A DNA stretch of 14,655 nt from Bacteroidales bacterium (GTDB lineage: Bacteria > Bacteroidota > Bacteroidia > Bacteroidales > GCA-2748055). The position numbers and the translations under genes were made by a program. Under the pieces are notes generated by a model. It saw nothing but the letters and a program-made list of their open reading frames with translations. It made no database searches and had not been told where the DNA came from. The stretch spans positions 1-14,655 of the forward strand of contig JAOZLK010000042.1 of assembly GCA_029934875.1 (NCBI GenBank). Reading direction: 5' to 3'. Below are positions 6,262 through 14,655 of this stretch, piece by piece. How positions within the stretch are numbered: position 1 is the first letter of the stretch; every line of letters starts with the position of its first letter.

Positions 6262-8703
6262 ATGTGGAAGAACTTCATCAGGGTCACCATTCGAAGCATC
6301 GGCAAGAACAAAGCTTTTAATGCCATCAATATCGCCGGTCTGGCCATTGGCCTGGCCAGTGCAATTTTCATCATCCTTTACATTGTCAGCGAAACCAGCT
6401 ATGATAAGTTCCATGAGCGCTCGGCTGATATATATCGCCTGTACCTGGAGGGAAAAATGGCGGGAGAGGAGTTCACGGGTGCCTGGAACAGTCCCATATT
6501 TGGTCCCACCTTCCATGAAGAGATTCCTGAAATTGAAAAGTATTGCAGGTTCTGGACCCAGAATAATCTATTGATGTGGGTGGATCCTGCCAATAAATAT
6601 CTGGAGAACAGCATTCTTTATGTTGATTCATCCTTCTTTGAAGTATTTTCCCTTAAGCTGCTTGAAGGAGATCCTGCCACCTGCCTGGATGAACCCAATA
6701 CGATCCTGATAGCAGAGTCGAAGGTGAAGCAATATTTTCCCGAAGGTGAGCCCATCGGAAAATCAATCGCAATGAATGATGATTCCACCCTGTTCCGGGT
6801 TACTGGTGTGGTGGAAGATGCTCCCAGGACCTCTCATTTTTACTATGATTTTCTTGTAGCTTATTCCACAAGTGAAAGGAGTAGGAGAACCGCCTGGTTT
6901 AACAACCACATGCAGACCTATATCCTGGTTCGTCCCGGAGCCGATCAGCAGGCTCTTGATGACAACATAAATGCTTCATTGATTGAGAATATTCGTCCCC
7001 AGTTAGAGGAGTTTATGGGGATCAGTCCTGAAGAGTTTGCCGAAGCCGGGGGGAAATACGGGGTCTTTACCCAGGCCCTGACTGAAATCCACCTGGATGC
7101 TGATATTGAAGTGGCCGGGGATGTTTGTTACCGTCCCATCGGGAACCGGACCTACCTGGTGATTTTCGGAGTCATTGCCTGCTTTGTGCTGGTAATTGCC
7201 TCTATCAATTTCATGAACCTGAGTACGGCCAGATCACTGAGCCGTGCAAAGGAAGTCAGCCTGCGAAAAGTAGTCGGATCGGGGCGTAAACAACTGATCA
7301 GGCAGTTCTTGTTTGAGAGTGTATTTCTGAGCCTGGCTTCGCTGGTCATTGCCATTATCCTGGTTGTGGTCTTGCTGAGTCCCTTTAATAATCTTGTGGG
7401 ACTTAACCTGGAATATGGCGATATATTTCGTTGGTATATGATTCCCTCATTTATTCTGCTGGCTGTCCTGGTTGGCTTACTCAGCGGTAGTTACCCAGCT
7501 TTCGTTTTGGCTTCATTCAAGCCGATTTTTGCACTGAAGGGGAATGCCAGTACTAAAAACGGGACCACCTGGCTCAGAAATGCGCTGGTAATCATTCAGT
7601 TCTCAATTTCCATCATTATCATTGCCGGAACCCTTGTGATTTACTGGCAGTTTAAATACATGACCGATAAGGACCTGGGCTTTGATAAGGAGCAGCTGGT
7701 AGTCATGGATCGCATTCATCCCCTTGACAAAAGAATACAGACCTTTAAAAAAGAGCTTACGGCTCATACCTCCATACTGTCGGCCTCCAACTCAACTGCC
7801 TACCTGGGTGCCCCAAATAATAATAATACCCACGGAATTAAGGGAAGGCCCCCCGAGGAGGCCGTTCTCATGTTTACATTCTGGACCGATGAGGATTTTA
7901 TGGAGACCTACCGCTTTGGACTGGCCACTGCTGACAGCAGATTTCTTTCCAAAGATTTCACCACTGATTCTGCAGCCTGCCTGGTCAATGAGGCTGCAGT
8001 CCGGAAATTCAATATTGAGGATCCGCTGAATCAGTCCATCCTTGCAAGTGGAGAAGATGAAATGAGAATAGTAGGGGTGATGAAGGACCATCATTTTCTT
8101 ACACTAAAGCATGAAATAGGGGCCCAGGTTCTGTTTCTTAAACGCCCGGACTGGAACTGGTCAGGCTATCTGACCATCAGGCTGGCTGCCGGGAAGGAGA
8201 ATATCGAATCCGGTCTCAAGTTTATGGAGGAGCAATGGGTCGCCTTTGCCGGTGATGAACCCTTCCAGTATTTCTTTCTTGATGAGGAGCTGGATAAATA
8301 TTATGCCGAGGAGAAGCGGACCGGGGCTGTAACCATGATCTTTTCCATCCTTGCCATCTTCATTGCTTCGCTGGGATTATTCGGACTTACCTTATATAAT
8401 TCCCAGAAACGCATCCGTGAAATTGGTATCAGAAAGGTAATGGGGGCCACCGAAGGCAATATTATCTCTGTTATCTCGAAAAGCATTGGATATGCCGTAG
8501 GGATCTCCATTCTGATTGCAATGCCGGTGGCTTATTTTATGATGCAGGACTGGCTGAGGGATTTCCCTTACAATGTGGGATTCCAGCCCCTGCTCTTCAT
8601 ATTTGCCGCCCTTCTGGCCATTATCATTGCCATGGTAACGGTCACCATCACCACTTTGAAAGCGGCTCGTATCAATCCGGCAATGGCACTGCACTATGAG
8701 TAA
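6262..8703 (+). CDS. ABC transporter permease, MacB/FtsX type (first copy)
   Basis: The 813-residue inner-membrane protein has the duplicated-FtsX layout typical of Bacteroidota MacB-like permeases. Helix 1 is at about 19-42, followed by a large periplasmic domain to about 295. Helices 2-4 are at about 299-319, 352-374 and 395-420. Helix 5 is at 441-463, followed by a second periplasmic domain, and helices 6-8 are at about 691-713, 742-762 and 778-797. Cytosolic coupling segments are visible as SRAKEVSLRKVVGSGRK after helix 2 and REIGIRKVMGATEGN after helix 6. Such proteins pair with a LolD/MacB-like ATPase, here absent, and act in export or lipid/lipoprotein handling or in mechanotransmission rather than classical transport. 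The substrate is unknown. It starts MWKNF like its neighbour 36 bp downstream, and the two are similar end to end. Parts of the gene are identical at DNA level to the second copy. Confidence 0.9.
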   Translation: MWKNFIRVTIRSIGKNKAFNAINIAGLAIGLASAIFIILYIVSETSYDKFHERSADIYRLYLEGKMAGEEFTGAWNSPIFGPTFHEEIPEIEKYCRFWTQNNLLMWVDPANKYLENSILYVDSSFFEVFSLKLLEGDPATCLDEPNTILIAESKVKQYFPEGEPIGKSIAMNDDSTLFRVTGVVEDAPRTSHFYYDFLVAYSTSERSRRTAWFNNHMQTYILVRPGADQQALDDNINASLIENIRPQLEEFMGISPEEFAEAGGKYGVFTQALTEIHLDADIEVAGDVCYRPIGNRTYLVIFGVIACFVLVIASINFMNLSTARSLSRAKEVSLRKVVGSGRKQLIRQFLFESVFLSLASLVIAIILVVVLLSPFNNLVGLNLEYGDIFRWYMIPSFILLAVLVGLLSGSYPAFVLASFKPIFALKGNASTKNGTTWLRNALVIIQFSISIIIIAGTLVIYWQFKYMTDKDLGFDKEQLVVMDRIHPLDKRIQTFKKELTAHTSILSASNSTAYLGAPNNNNTHGIKGRPPEEAVLMFTFWTDEDFMETYRFGLATADSRFLSKDFTTDSAACLVNEAAVRKFNIEDPLNQSILASGEDEMRIVGVMKDHHFLTLKHEIGAQVLFLKRPDWNWSGYLTIRLAAGKENIESGLKFMEEQWVAFAGDEPFQYFFLDEELDKYYAEEKRTGAVTMIFSILAIFIASLGLFGLTLYNSQKRIREIGIRKVMGATEGNIISVISKSIGYAVGISILIAMPVAYFMMQDWLRDFPYNVGFQPLLFIFAALLAIIIAMVTVTITTLKAARINPAMALHYE
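7577..7637 (+). repeat. 61-bp perfect repeat, copy 1 (helix 5 of first permease)
   Basis: Identical base for base to 10055-10115 in the second permease gene, including all third-codon positions. The sequence immediately outside, and most of the rest of the genes, differs at many silent sites. It covers the codons for helix 5 (AL VIIQFSISIIIIAGTL region). Confidence 0.9.
8335..8598 (+). repeat. 264-bp perfect repeat, copy 1 (C-terminal FtsX domain)
   Basis: Every base matches 10825-11088. The block encodes 88 residues (692-779 here), covering helices 6, 7 and the start of 8. Base 8334 is C against T in the other copy, and the codons on either side quickly show silent changes again, so the edges are sharp. 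Confidence 0.95.
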
Positions 8704-8739
8704 CTAGAACAAGTAATTTTTGTTAATCTGTAAGTTATT

Positions 8740-11193
8740 ATGTGGAAGAATTTTATCAGGGTAACCGTACGTAACCTCAATAAGAACAAAGCTTTTAATG
8801 TTATTAATATCTCTGGACTGGCCATTGGACTGGCCAGTTCCATTTTTATCCTTCTTTATATCATTGGTGAGACCAGTTATGACCGGTTTAACGAGCGCTC
8901 GGAGGATATCTACAGACTTTACATCAAGGGTAAGATGGCAGGGGAGGAGTTTACCGGGGCATGGAACGCACCCATAGCCGGCCCCACATTCTACGAAGAG
9001 ATCCCGGAAATTGAGAATTTTTGCAGATTCGATTATTACAACAATATGCTAATGTGGGCTGAACCTGACAAGAAGTACCTGGAGCAGACTATACTGCTTG
9101 CCGATTCTACATTTTTTGAAATATTCTCAATTCGGCTCCTGCATGGTGATCCGGCCACCTGTCTGGATGAACCCAAGACCATCCTGCTATCCGAATCCAA
9201 GGCAGCCCAGTATTTCCCGGAGGGGGATCCCATAGGAAAGTCCATCGCCATGAACAATGAATCGGACCTCTACAGGGTCACCGGGATCGTGGAGGATGTA
9301 CCCAGGACCAGCCATTTTATCTATGATTTTATCGCTTCCTACTCTTCGGATGACCGAGGCAAGAGTACCTTCTGGTTCAGTAACTGGATGATGACCTATT
9401 TCCTGGTGAGACCAGGCACAGACGTGGAGGTGTTAAATGAAAAAATCAATGCCTCTCTGATTGAGAATATACGTTCCCAGTTAGAACAGATCATGGGTAT
9501 CTCACCGGAAGAGTTTATGGAAGGTGGGGGAGAGTACGGACAGTATGCTCAACCCTTGCTGGATATTCACCTGAATCAGGACATTGACCTACCCCAGGAG
9601 GCAGGATACCGTCCCCTTGGAAACCGGAGTTACCTGGTGATTTTTGGGGTGATCGCCTTCTTTGTACTGGTGATCGCCTCCATCAATTTCATGAACCTTA
9701 GTACCGCCAGGTCGCTGAGCCGTGCCAAGGAAGTAAGCCTTAGAAAGGTGGTGGGTTCTGGTCGAAAGCTACTGATCAGGCAGTTTCTGTTTGAAAGTGT
9801 GTTTATGAGCATTCTCTCTCTCTCTATTGCACTTATTCTGGTGGTGGTCCTTCTCAATCCCTTTAACAAGCTGGTGGGAATGAATCTCCAATTCGGTGAT
9901 ATTTTTAGCTGGTATATGATTCTGGCCTTTGTTGCACTTGCTGTGCTGGTAGGCCTTTTCAGCGGTAGTTATCCAGCCTTTGTGCTGGCTTCATTTAAAC
10001 CCATTTTTGCACTTAAAGGAAATGCTTCAGTCAGAAACGGGACCACAGCCCTTCGAAATGCGCTGGTAATCATTCAGTTCTCAATTTCCATCATTATCAT
10101 TGCCGGAACCCTTGTCATCTACTGGCAATTCAGGTACATGACCAATAAAGATCTTGGTTTTGACAAGGAGCAACTGGTGGTGATGGAACGATTGCATCCC
10201 CTGGACGGGCAAATCCAGGTATTTAAAGATGAACTGTGCAATCATACCTCCATACTTACAGCTACGAACTCCACAGCTTACCTGGGAACCACCAACAACA
10301 ACAGTACCTATGCAATCAAAGGAAGACCTCCTGAAGAGGCAGCCATGATGTTTGTATACAATGTAGATGAGGATTTTATGGAGACCTTTAAGTTTGATCT
10401 GGCCACTCCCGATAGCAGATTCCTTTCGGAAGAGTTTCCGGGTGACTCTTCAGCCTGTCTGATTAATGAGTCGACCGTAAGAAAATACAATCTGGAAGAT
10501 CCGCTGAATACTATTTTTATGGAGCCTGGAGACGAGGGTTTTACTAATGAATTGAGGGTAATAGGGGTAGTTAAGGATCATCACTTCTCAAGCCTGAAAG
10601 ATGAGATAGGAGCCCAGATCATAAAGCTGAAACCTCAATCCTGGAACTGGCATGGCTATATAACTCTGAGGCTGGCAGCCGGAAAGGAGAACACGGAAGC
10701 AGGAATAAGACATATGAGTGAACTCTGGGAAGAGTTTGCCGGGGATGAACCTCTACAGTACTACTTCCTGGATGAGGAGCTGCAGCAATACTATGCCGAA
10801 GAGAAGCGTACTGGAGCCGTTACTATGATCTTTTCCATCCTTGCCATCTTCATTGCTTCGCTGGGATTATTCGGACTTACCTTATATAATTCCCAGAAAC
10901 GCATCCGTGAAATTGGTATCAGAAAGGTAATGGGGGCCACCGAAGGCAATATTATCTCTGTTATCTCGAAAAGCATTGGATATGCCGTAGGGATCTCCAT
11001 TCTGATTGCAATGCCGGTGGCTTATTTTATGATGCAGGACTGGCTGAGGGATTTCCCTTACAATGTGGGATTCCAGCCCCTGCTCTTCCTCGCTGCAGCC
11101 CTGCTGGCTATTATCATTGCCATGGTAACTGTCACCGTGACCACACTGAAGGCGGCCCGCATCAACCCGGCCCTGGCACTGCACTATGAATAA
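8740..11193 (+). CDS. ABC transporter permease, MacB/FtsX type (second copy)
   Basis: This 817-residue tandem paralogue of the preceding permease has the same eight-helix plan: helix 1 at about 19-42, helices 2-5 between about 299 and 463, and helices 6-8 between about 695 and 801. The coupling segments SRAKEVSLRKVVGSGRK and REIGIRKVMGATEGN are also conserved. The four extra residues fall in the second periplasmic domain (around EPGDEGFTNEL). Differences are concentrated in the two periplasmic domains, while helix and coupling regions are nearly unchanged. That would fit two copies keeping the same ATPase contact but differing in what they bind. The 36-bp gap to the first copy has no visible promoter or terminator, so the two are probably one transcript. 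Its stop is only 12 bp from the stop of the convergent DUF5916 gene. Substrate unknown. Confidence 0.9.
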   Translation: MWKNFIRVTVRNLNKNKAFNVINISGLAIGLASSIFILLYIIGETSYDRFNERSEDIYRLYIKGKMAGEEFTGAWNAPIAGPTFYEEIPEIENFCRFDYYNNMLMWAEPDKKYLEQTILLADSTFFEIFSIRLLHGDPATCLDEPKTILLSESKAAQYFPEGDPIGKSIAMNNESDLYRVTGIVEDVPRTSHFIYDFIASYSSDDRGKSTFWFSNWMMTYFLVRPGTDVEVLNEKINASLIENIRSQLEQIMGISPEEFMEGGGEYGQYAQPLLDIHLNQDIDLPQEAGYRPLGNRSYLVIFGVIAFFVLVIASINFMNLSTARSLSRAKEVSLRKVVGSGRKLLIRQFLFESVFMSILSLSIALILVVVLLNPFNKLVGMNLQFGDIFSWYMILAFVALAVLVGLFSGSYPAFVLASFKPIFALKGNASVRNGTTALRNALVIIQFSISIIIIAGTLVIYWQFRYMTNKDLGFDKEQLVVMERLHPLDGQIQVFKDELCNHTSILTATNSTAYLGTTNNNSTYAIKGRPPEEAAMMFVYNVDEDFMETFKFDLATPDSRFLSEEFPGDSSACLINESTVRKYNLEDPLNTIFMEPGDEGFTNELRVIGVVKDHHFSSLKDEIGAQIIKLKPQSWNWHGYITLRLAAGKENTEAGIRHMSELWEEFAGDEPLQYYFLDEELQQYYAEEKRTGAVTMIFSILAIFIASLGLFGLTLYNSQKRIREIGIRKVMGATEGNIISVISKSIGYAVGISILIAMPVAYFMMQDWLRDFPYNVGFQPLLFLAAALLAIIIAMVTVTVTTLKAARINPALALHYE
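10055..10115 (+). repeat. 61-bp perfect repeat, copy 2 (helix 5 of second permease)
   Basis: Matches 7577-7637 exactly; flanking bases are C here against A on the left and C against G on the right. Confidence 0.9.
10825..11088 (+). repeat. 264-bp perfect repeat, copy 2 (C-terminal FtsX domain)
   Basis: Matches 8335-8598 exactly and encodes residues 696-783 of the second permease. After 11088 the copies part at once: CTCGCTGCAG here against ATATTTGCCG in copy 1. Confidence 0.95.
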
Positions 11194-11205
11194 ATTCACA
11201 GTGGC

Positions 11206-13374
11206 TTAAAAACGGATGGTGAATTTCACTTTCACCTTTGCACCGGCTTCCTCCAGCTGGAACCTTTCATATGGGTCACTGGCAATGCTGTTCCATACCA
11301 GGAAGATCTCCCTTCCCGGCTTCAGGATCCATTGAAACCTGGATTGCCAGCCCATTTTATCAGATTTGCTATCATACTGAACGAAGTTGTAAAGGGTGAT
11401 GTCGGGAGTGAACAGGATGTTCAGATTTACCCGGTAAACGTTGGCAATGAATCCCCCGTCATCGAGTTTGATATCATTTCTGACCAGTTCGCCTCCAATA
11501 AACAGTGGAACAATCACCTTGTATCCGGCCTTCAGTTTGATCTCGTTCCTGCTTCCATTGAAAAAGCCGCCAATGCGGTAATCCAGCTTTCCCCACACCT
11601 GTCGTTTAGGGGCCGACTGCAGGGAAAAGGAGTGATAAAGGAAGTTATGGCCTCCCTCGGGTATTAAATAGCCCTCATAAATTTCGAAGGGTTCATCCAG
11701 ATATTCATAGGTGGGGGAGAGGGAGTAGCCGATTCTATCACCTGATAGGAAGCGGACTGTAGCAGGTGTGATACTCCACTTGCTGCTTTCTAATACTCCC
11801 TGGAAGTTTGAGATATAGTCGGTGCCAAGGCCTGTATGTATCTGCATGATCCCCCATTTACCAGGCCTGGGTCCAATCATTATCTCTCCATAACTTTCCC
11901 TGACCCCCGGCCGGGGAACAAAGCCAGCACCTGCAACGAAGTTTTCCTGGATCTCCATATGACCGATCTTCAGGTTCAGGAGGTCATTTGGATAAACAAA
12001 TTCAATCCCATAAGAAAGTTCTCTTCCTTCTTCCCTTTGAGATTCATCCTGAAACATGGTCGATGATTTCAATCCATACATGGTAAGGGCTATATTCTTA
12101 TCTCCCCGGAACCTGGAGCTGGCCAACCTTAGATCTAAACCGAGCAGGTAATTTTGTACATCTTCCAGGGCATTCCCATAAGTAGTGATAAAGCCGGCCT
12201 GAGACTGATCCCCGAAGTTCCTGGATATTCGGGTCACCACAAAATGGGAGTTATCCCAGTCTTCCCGCTTGTCCTTCATGTACATGGCGCCAATGTTCCA
12301 CTTTCCCGCCTGGCCGGTAACTTTTGTTCCATATTGAACCGGGATTGGATTACCGGTGGAGTCCAGGCCGATGCGCCTGGAAAAGAATGGGATCAGCCTG
12401 TTGTCATTTATGCCGAAATTGAAGTAGTTGGCTCCATCAAGGAAAAAATCGCGTTTTTCAGGATAAAAGAGATTGAACCTGGTCAGGTTGATCTGCTGTT
12501 CATCCACTTCCGTTTGAGCAAAATCCGTATTGAGGGTCAGGGCCGCTTTCAGGTTTGAGGTGATATTGTAGTAGGCTTCAAGCCCGGCATTGTATACGGG
12601 TTCTGTTTTTGGGGTCTCACTTTCGTAATCTACCCCTGCAAGTCCGTAGGGGACAAGGTCGAGCCCAACTCCCTGGGTAATCCCTTCCAGTCCGACCACC
12701 GTCCCTGCATCGGAGACCTGGAATTTATGTGTGTTCAGGTTGGCCACCGGCCAGTAGCCGGTTTCCTCAGTTCGCATGTAATTTCTGATGAGCTTTAAGC
12801 CCCAGGTGGTATTGCCTTTTTTGAATCCAAGGGTTTTAAAGGGGATGGCTATTTCCACATCCCATCCCCGCTCATGGATACTGGCTTTCCCGGTCCACAG
12901 CCCATCCCAGGCTTTATTAAACTCAGCCCCGTTCTCACTCACGATGGCATCCCCAATGGATCCACGGGGCCCCACCTGGAACCAATAGGCATTCCGCTTG
13001 TCGTTATAGGTATCCAGGATCACCTGGACGCGATCATCATACTGGAGGCTCACATCACGGGCAAGCTCCTTGGCTGTAATCAGATCGGGATCACCATAAC
13101 AGCGAAAGGCGATGTAAAGATTGGAGGCATCATATCCGACTAAAACTTCCGTTCTTTCGGAGAAAGGTTCACCGTTGCGGGGTTCTCTTTGAATAAAATG
13201 GCTTATGGGCTCACAAGAATTCCAGGACTCATCTGCTGCTATTCCATCTATAATTGGTGCTTTCTCAAAGCGGACAGCAGAGACTTGATCATGCACATCG
13301 ACCTGATCCTGTCCATAAAGAAAGAGCATCGGTCCGATCAGAAAAGACAGGATTACAAATAGCTTGTTGGGCAT
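11206..13374 (-). CDS. CBM9-like / DUF5916 outer-membrane protein
   Basis: A 722-residue exported protein. The signal peptide is at about 1-21 (hydrophobic core FVILSFLIGPMLFLYG). A carbohydrate-binding-family-9-like domain spans about 35-231, with the typical segments IDGIAADESW, YDASNLYIAF, DDRVQVILDTYND and WDVEIAIPF. A DUF5916-type region follows to the end. The sequence FYPEKRDFFLDGANYF is a hallmark of this family. The remainder has alternating aromatic strands and the chain ends in Phe (KVKFTIRF), both signs of an outer-membrane beta-barrel. Such proteins are common in Bacteroidota and their role is not settled; binding or processing of extracellular glycans or peptides has been suggested by domain content only. 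It follows the PD40 lipoprotein gene by 32 bp on the same strand, so probably shares its transcript. Confidence 0.85.
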   Translation of the reverse strand: MPNKLFVILSFLIGPMLFLYGQDQVDVHDQVSAVRFEKAPIIDGIAADESWNSCEPISHFIQREPRNGEPFSERTEVLVGYDASNLYIAFRCYGDPDLITAKELARDVSLQYDDRVQVILDTYNDKRNAYWFQVGPRGSIGDAIVSENGAEFNKAWDGLWTGKASIHERGWDVEIAIPFKTLGFKKGNTTWGLKLIRNYMRTEETGYWPVANLNTHKFQVSDAGTVVGLEGITQGVGLDLVPYGLAGVDYESETPKTEPVYNAGLEAYYNITSNLKAALTLNTDFAQTEVDEQQINLTRFNLFYPEKRDFFLDGANYFNFGINDNRLIPFFSRRIGLDSTGNPIPVQYGTKVTGQAGKWNIGAMYMKDKREDWDNSHFVVTRISRNFGDQSQAGFITTYGNALEDVQNYLLGLDLRLASSRFRGDKNIALTMYGLKSSTMFQDESQREEGRELSYGIEFVYPNDLLNLKIGHMEIQENFVAGAGFVPRPGVRESYGEIMIGPRPGKWGIMQIHTGLGTDYISNFQGVLESSKWSITPATVRFLSGDRIGYSLSPTYEYLDEPFEIYEGYLIPEGGHNFLYHSFSLQSAPKRQVWGKLDYRIGGFFNGSRNEIKLKAGYKVIVPLFIGGELVRNDIKLDDGGFIANVYRVNLNILFTPDITLYNFVQYDSKSDKMGWQSRFQWILKPGREIFLVWNSIASDPYERFQLEEAGAKVKVKFTIRF

Positions 13375-13406
13375 GAATGAGGGTTCAAGCCCCTAATTTA
13401 ACAATT

Positions 13407-14444
13407 TTATTGCCCGGTCAGCTTCCGGTCTTCCTTCAGCTCGCTGATAAACTCTGAACTCACCCAGTAGATATCGGCCTTGCCATTATTAGGATTGTTG
13501 TAAATGTCCACGAGTTTGTTGTAATTCCAGTCTGCCTCCTCAATCTCCATGGTCCGGGTGGCCATAAAGAAGAAATATTTGCCGTCGGGGGATACATAGG
13601 GTGACCATCCACCCGGATTATCCGCATTTATCGCCTCTCCCATATTTACCGGATCGGACCATCGGTCGTTCTCATCCCTGAAAACTATGTAATAGTCGAC
13701 CCCGTCATAGGCATCCTCCATCCCTGCTGCCGGAACAATCATGTAGCTCTCATCAGGAGATACATATGCGTTGAATCTGTTGGTTCCGCAATTTACCTCC
13801 TGGGGAAGAAGTTCCGGTTCCTGGAAACTGCCATTTGCAAACTTGCTGCGGAAAATCTGATTCAGCCTGCTCCCAACTTCGTTCCTGGTAAAATAAAGGG
13901 TCCCGTCGCTGGTGAGGGAAGGAAAGAATTCACCACCATCTGTATTGATGGGATAACCTGGATTAACAGGCTCCCCCCAGCCTTCGGGAGTCCGGTCCAC
14001 GTACCAAATATCCTGATCACCTGGCTCTTCGTTGCCATCCGGACGGGTGGAGAGAAAATAGAGACGGGAACCGTCGGGTGCAAAGGCCGGTTCGAAATCA
14101 AATATTCCTGGACCTCCCGAGAAGGATACTATTTCAGGACTTGTCCATTTGCCGTTTACCTCTTTTGTAAAAAGGATGGTCGCATAAGTGTAGTTGCTTA
14201 TAGCCACACAAAAATATATTTCCTTTCCATCTGGTGAGATAGCCACATCGCGGGTAAACATACCTGTTGATACCAGACCTGGGGCAAACAAGCGGGGTGT
14301 TGTATCGGCCAGGGGCTCTCCCAGGTAGAAGCCGGAACGGATCGGAAGGAGTGAGCTTGCATCCTTGTTGTCAGGACTGCTGGTGCATGCCAGGGCAGTG
14401 ATTAGCATGAGGGTGCTAATTAGTACTGGGGCTGAATTTCTCAT
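13407..14444 (-). CDS. PD40 (TolB-like) beta-propeller lipoprotein
   Basis: A 345-residue protein whose N-terminus (positive R2, hydrophobic 5-19, then LAC with Cys at 20) fits a lipoprotein signal peptide, although Ala rather than Leu is at -3. Five PD40/WD40-like blade motifs are visible: SPDGKEIYF at 70-78, APDGSRLYF at 122-130, SDGTLYF at 179-185, SPDESYMIV at 229-237 and SPDGKYFFF at 285-293. It would be an envelope-anchored propeller, probably a binding or sensing module; no catalytic triad of a peptidase is visible. The start ATG lies 3 bp after the stop of the galM gene, so the two are clearly co-transcribed. Members of this family are scattered in Bacteroidota, often near outer-membrane proteins. 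The ligand is unknown. Confidence 0.85.
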   Translation of the reverse strand: MRNSAPVLISTLMLITALACTSSPDNKDASSLLPIRSGFYLGEPLADTTPRLFAPGLVSTGMFTRDVAISPDGKEIYFCVAISNYTYATILFTKEVNGKWTSPEIVSFSGGPGIFDFEPAFAPDGSRLYFLSTRPDGNEEPGDQDIWYVDRTPEGWGEPVNPGYPINTDGGEFFPSLTSDGTLYFTRNEVGSRLNQIFRSKFANGSFQEPELLPQEVNCGTNRFNAYVSPDESYMIVPAAGMEDAYDGVDYYIVFRDENDRWSDPVNMGEAINADNPGGWSPYVSPDGKYFFFMATRTMEIEEADWNYNKLVDIYNNPNNGKADIYWVSSEFISELKEDRKLTGQ

Positions 14445-14447
14445 GGC

Positions 14448-14655
14448 TCAGTCTTCCACTCCGAATTTTAAGATGGTTTGAGAGATAAATTTTTCTCCCG
14501 GACGCAGCACAGTTGTTGGGAAGTCTGGTTGATTGGGTGAGTCCGGGAAATGCTGGGTTTCCAGGCACATCCCGGAATATTGCTCATATTGAAGCCCACG
14601 TGAAACCAGCGTCCCGTCCAGAAAGTTCCCCGAGTAGAATTGTACCCCCGGTTCG
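14448..14655 (-). CDS. galM: Aldose 1-epimerase (galactose mutarotase), C-terminal part
   Basis: The last 68 codons of a gene that begins outside the window; the stop is the TGA complementary to 14448-14450. The fragment reads [15 protein letters not shown], then [12 protein letters not shown], then [10 protein letters not shown], which are the C-terminal signatures of galactose mutarotase. The Glu of ETQ is the family's catalytic base; the catalytic His lies in the missing part. The enzyme interconverts alpha and beta anomers of aldoses such as galactose and glucose. Its stop is 3 bp from the start of the PD40 lipoprotein gene, so it heads or continues a minus-strand operon. Identification is strong despite the truncation by the window edge. 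Confidence 0.93.
   Translation of the reverse strand, partial: EPGVQFYSGNFLDGTLVSRGLQYEQYSGMCLETQHFPDSPNQPDFPTTVLRPGEKFISQTILKFGVED

Noticed and set aside
8301-8694. Minus-strand open frames inside the permease C-terminus, repeated near 10791-11199
   Set aside because: They recur only because the underlying permease DNA is duplicated; they are antisense shadows of the FtsX domain.
8335-11088. Insertion sequence as the source of the 264-bp repeat
   Set aside because: The block lies in frame within homologous positions of two permease genes, with no terminal inverted repeats or transposase; gene conversion is enough.
11332-12558. Plus-strand open frames of up to 134 codons opposite the DUF5916 gene
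   Set aside because: They resemble no family, and they lie antisense to a clear 722-residue coding region.

Overview
This window looks like the chromosome of a free-living Bacteroidota member, probably in or near the Bacteroidales/Marinilabiliales. The evidence is the gene families: roughly 800-residue FtsX-type permeases starting MWKNF, a CBM9-like/DUF5916 outer-membrane protein ending in Phe, a YaiO-family barrel and a PD40 lipoprotein. Two TAnnTTTG-type -7 promoter elements and weak Shine-Dalgarno signals agree. No rRNA, tRNA, transposase, phage gene or CRISPR array is visible.

Layout. Bases 1-533 hold no convincing gene but contain two inverted repeats built on the same AGTCAC/GTGACT core. 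A monofunctional aspartate kinase follows (534-1799). Next comes a tight plus-strand four-gene unit (1862-6075): a stand-alone receiver protein, a TPR + YaiO-type outer-membrane barrel, a membrane-anchored HEAT-repeat protein, and a processive family-2 glycosyltransferase. The junctions are a 4-bp gap, an ATGA overlap and a 2-bp gap, so these genes are very probably co-transcribed and translationally coupled. A 186-bp control region carries a perfect 16-bp palindrome and, about 80 bp downstream, a sigma-54-like -24/-12 element. It precedes two tandem paralogous ABC-transporter permease genes (6262-8703 and 8740-11193). On the minus strand, converging on the permeases with only 12 bp between stop codons, lies galM (partial, 14655-14448), a PD40 lipoprotein gene and a DUF5916 gene, transcribed in that order.

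How the genes may work together. The four-gene unit resembles a surface-polysaccharide device. The glycosyltransferase would polymerise and extrude a glycan through the inner membrane, and the YaiO barrel could serve as its outer-membrane partner (E. coli also places yaiO beside the glycosyltransferase gene yaiP). The receiver and the cytosolic HEAT solenoid are candidates for regulation by protein contact. This is the best candidate here for an undescribed system, although its product and mechanism cannot be read from sequence. The two permeases are full-length duplicates sharing a 264-bp stretch of perfect DNA identity inside otherwise diverged sequence, which points to recent gene conversion. 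Their ATPase partner is not in the window.
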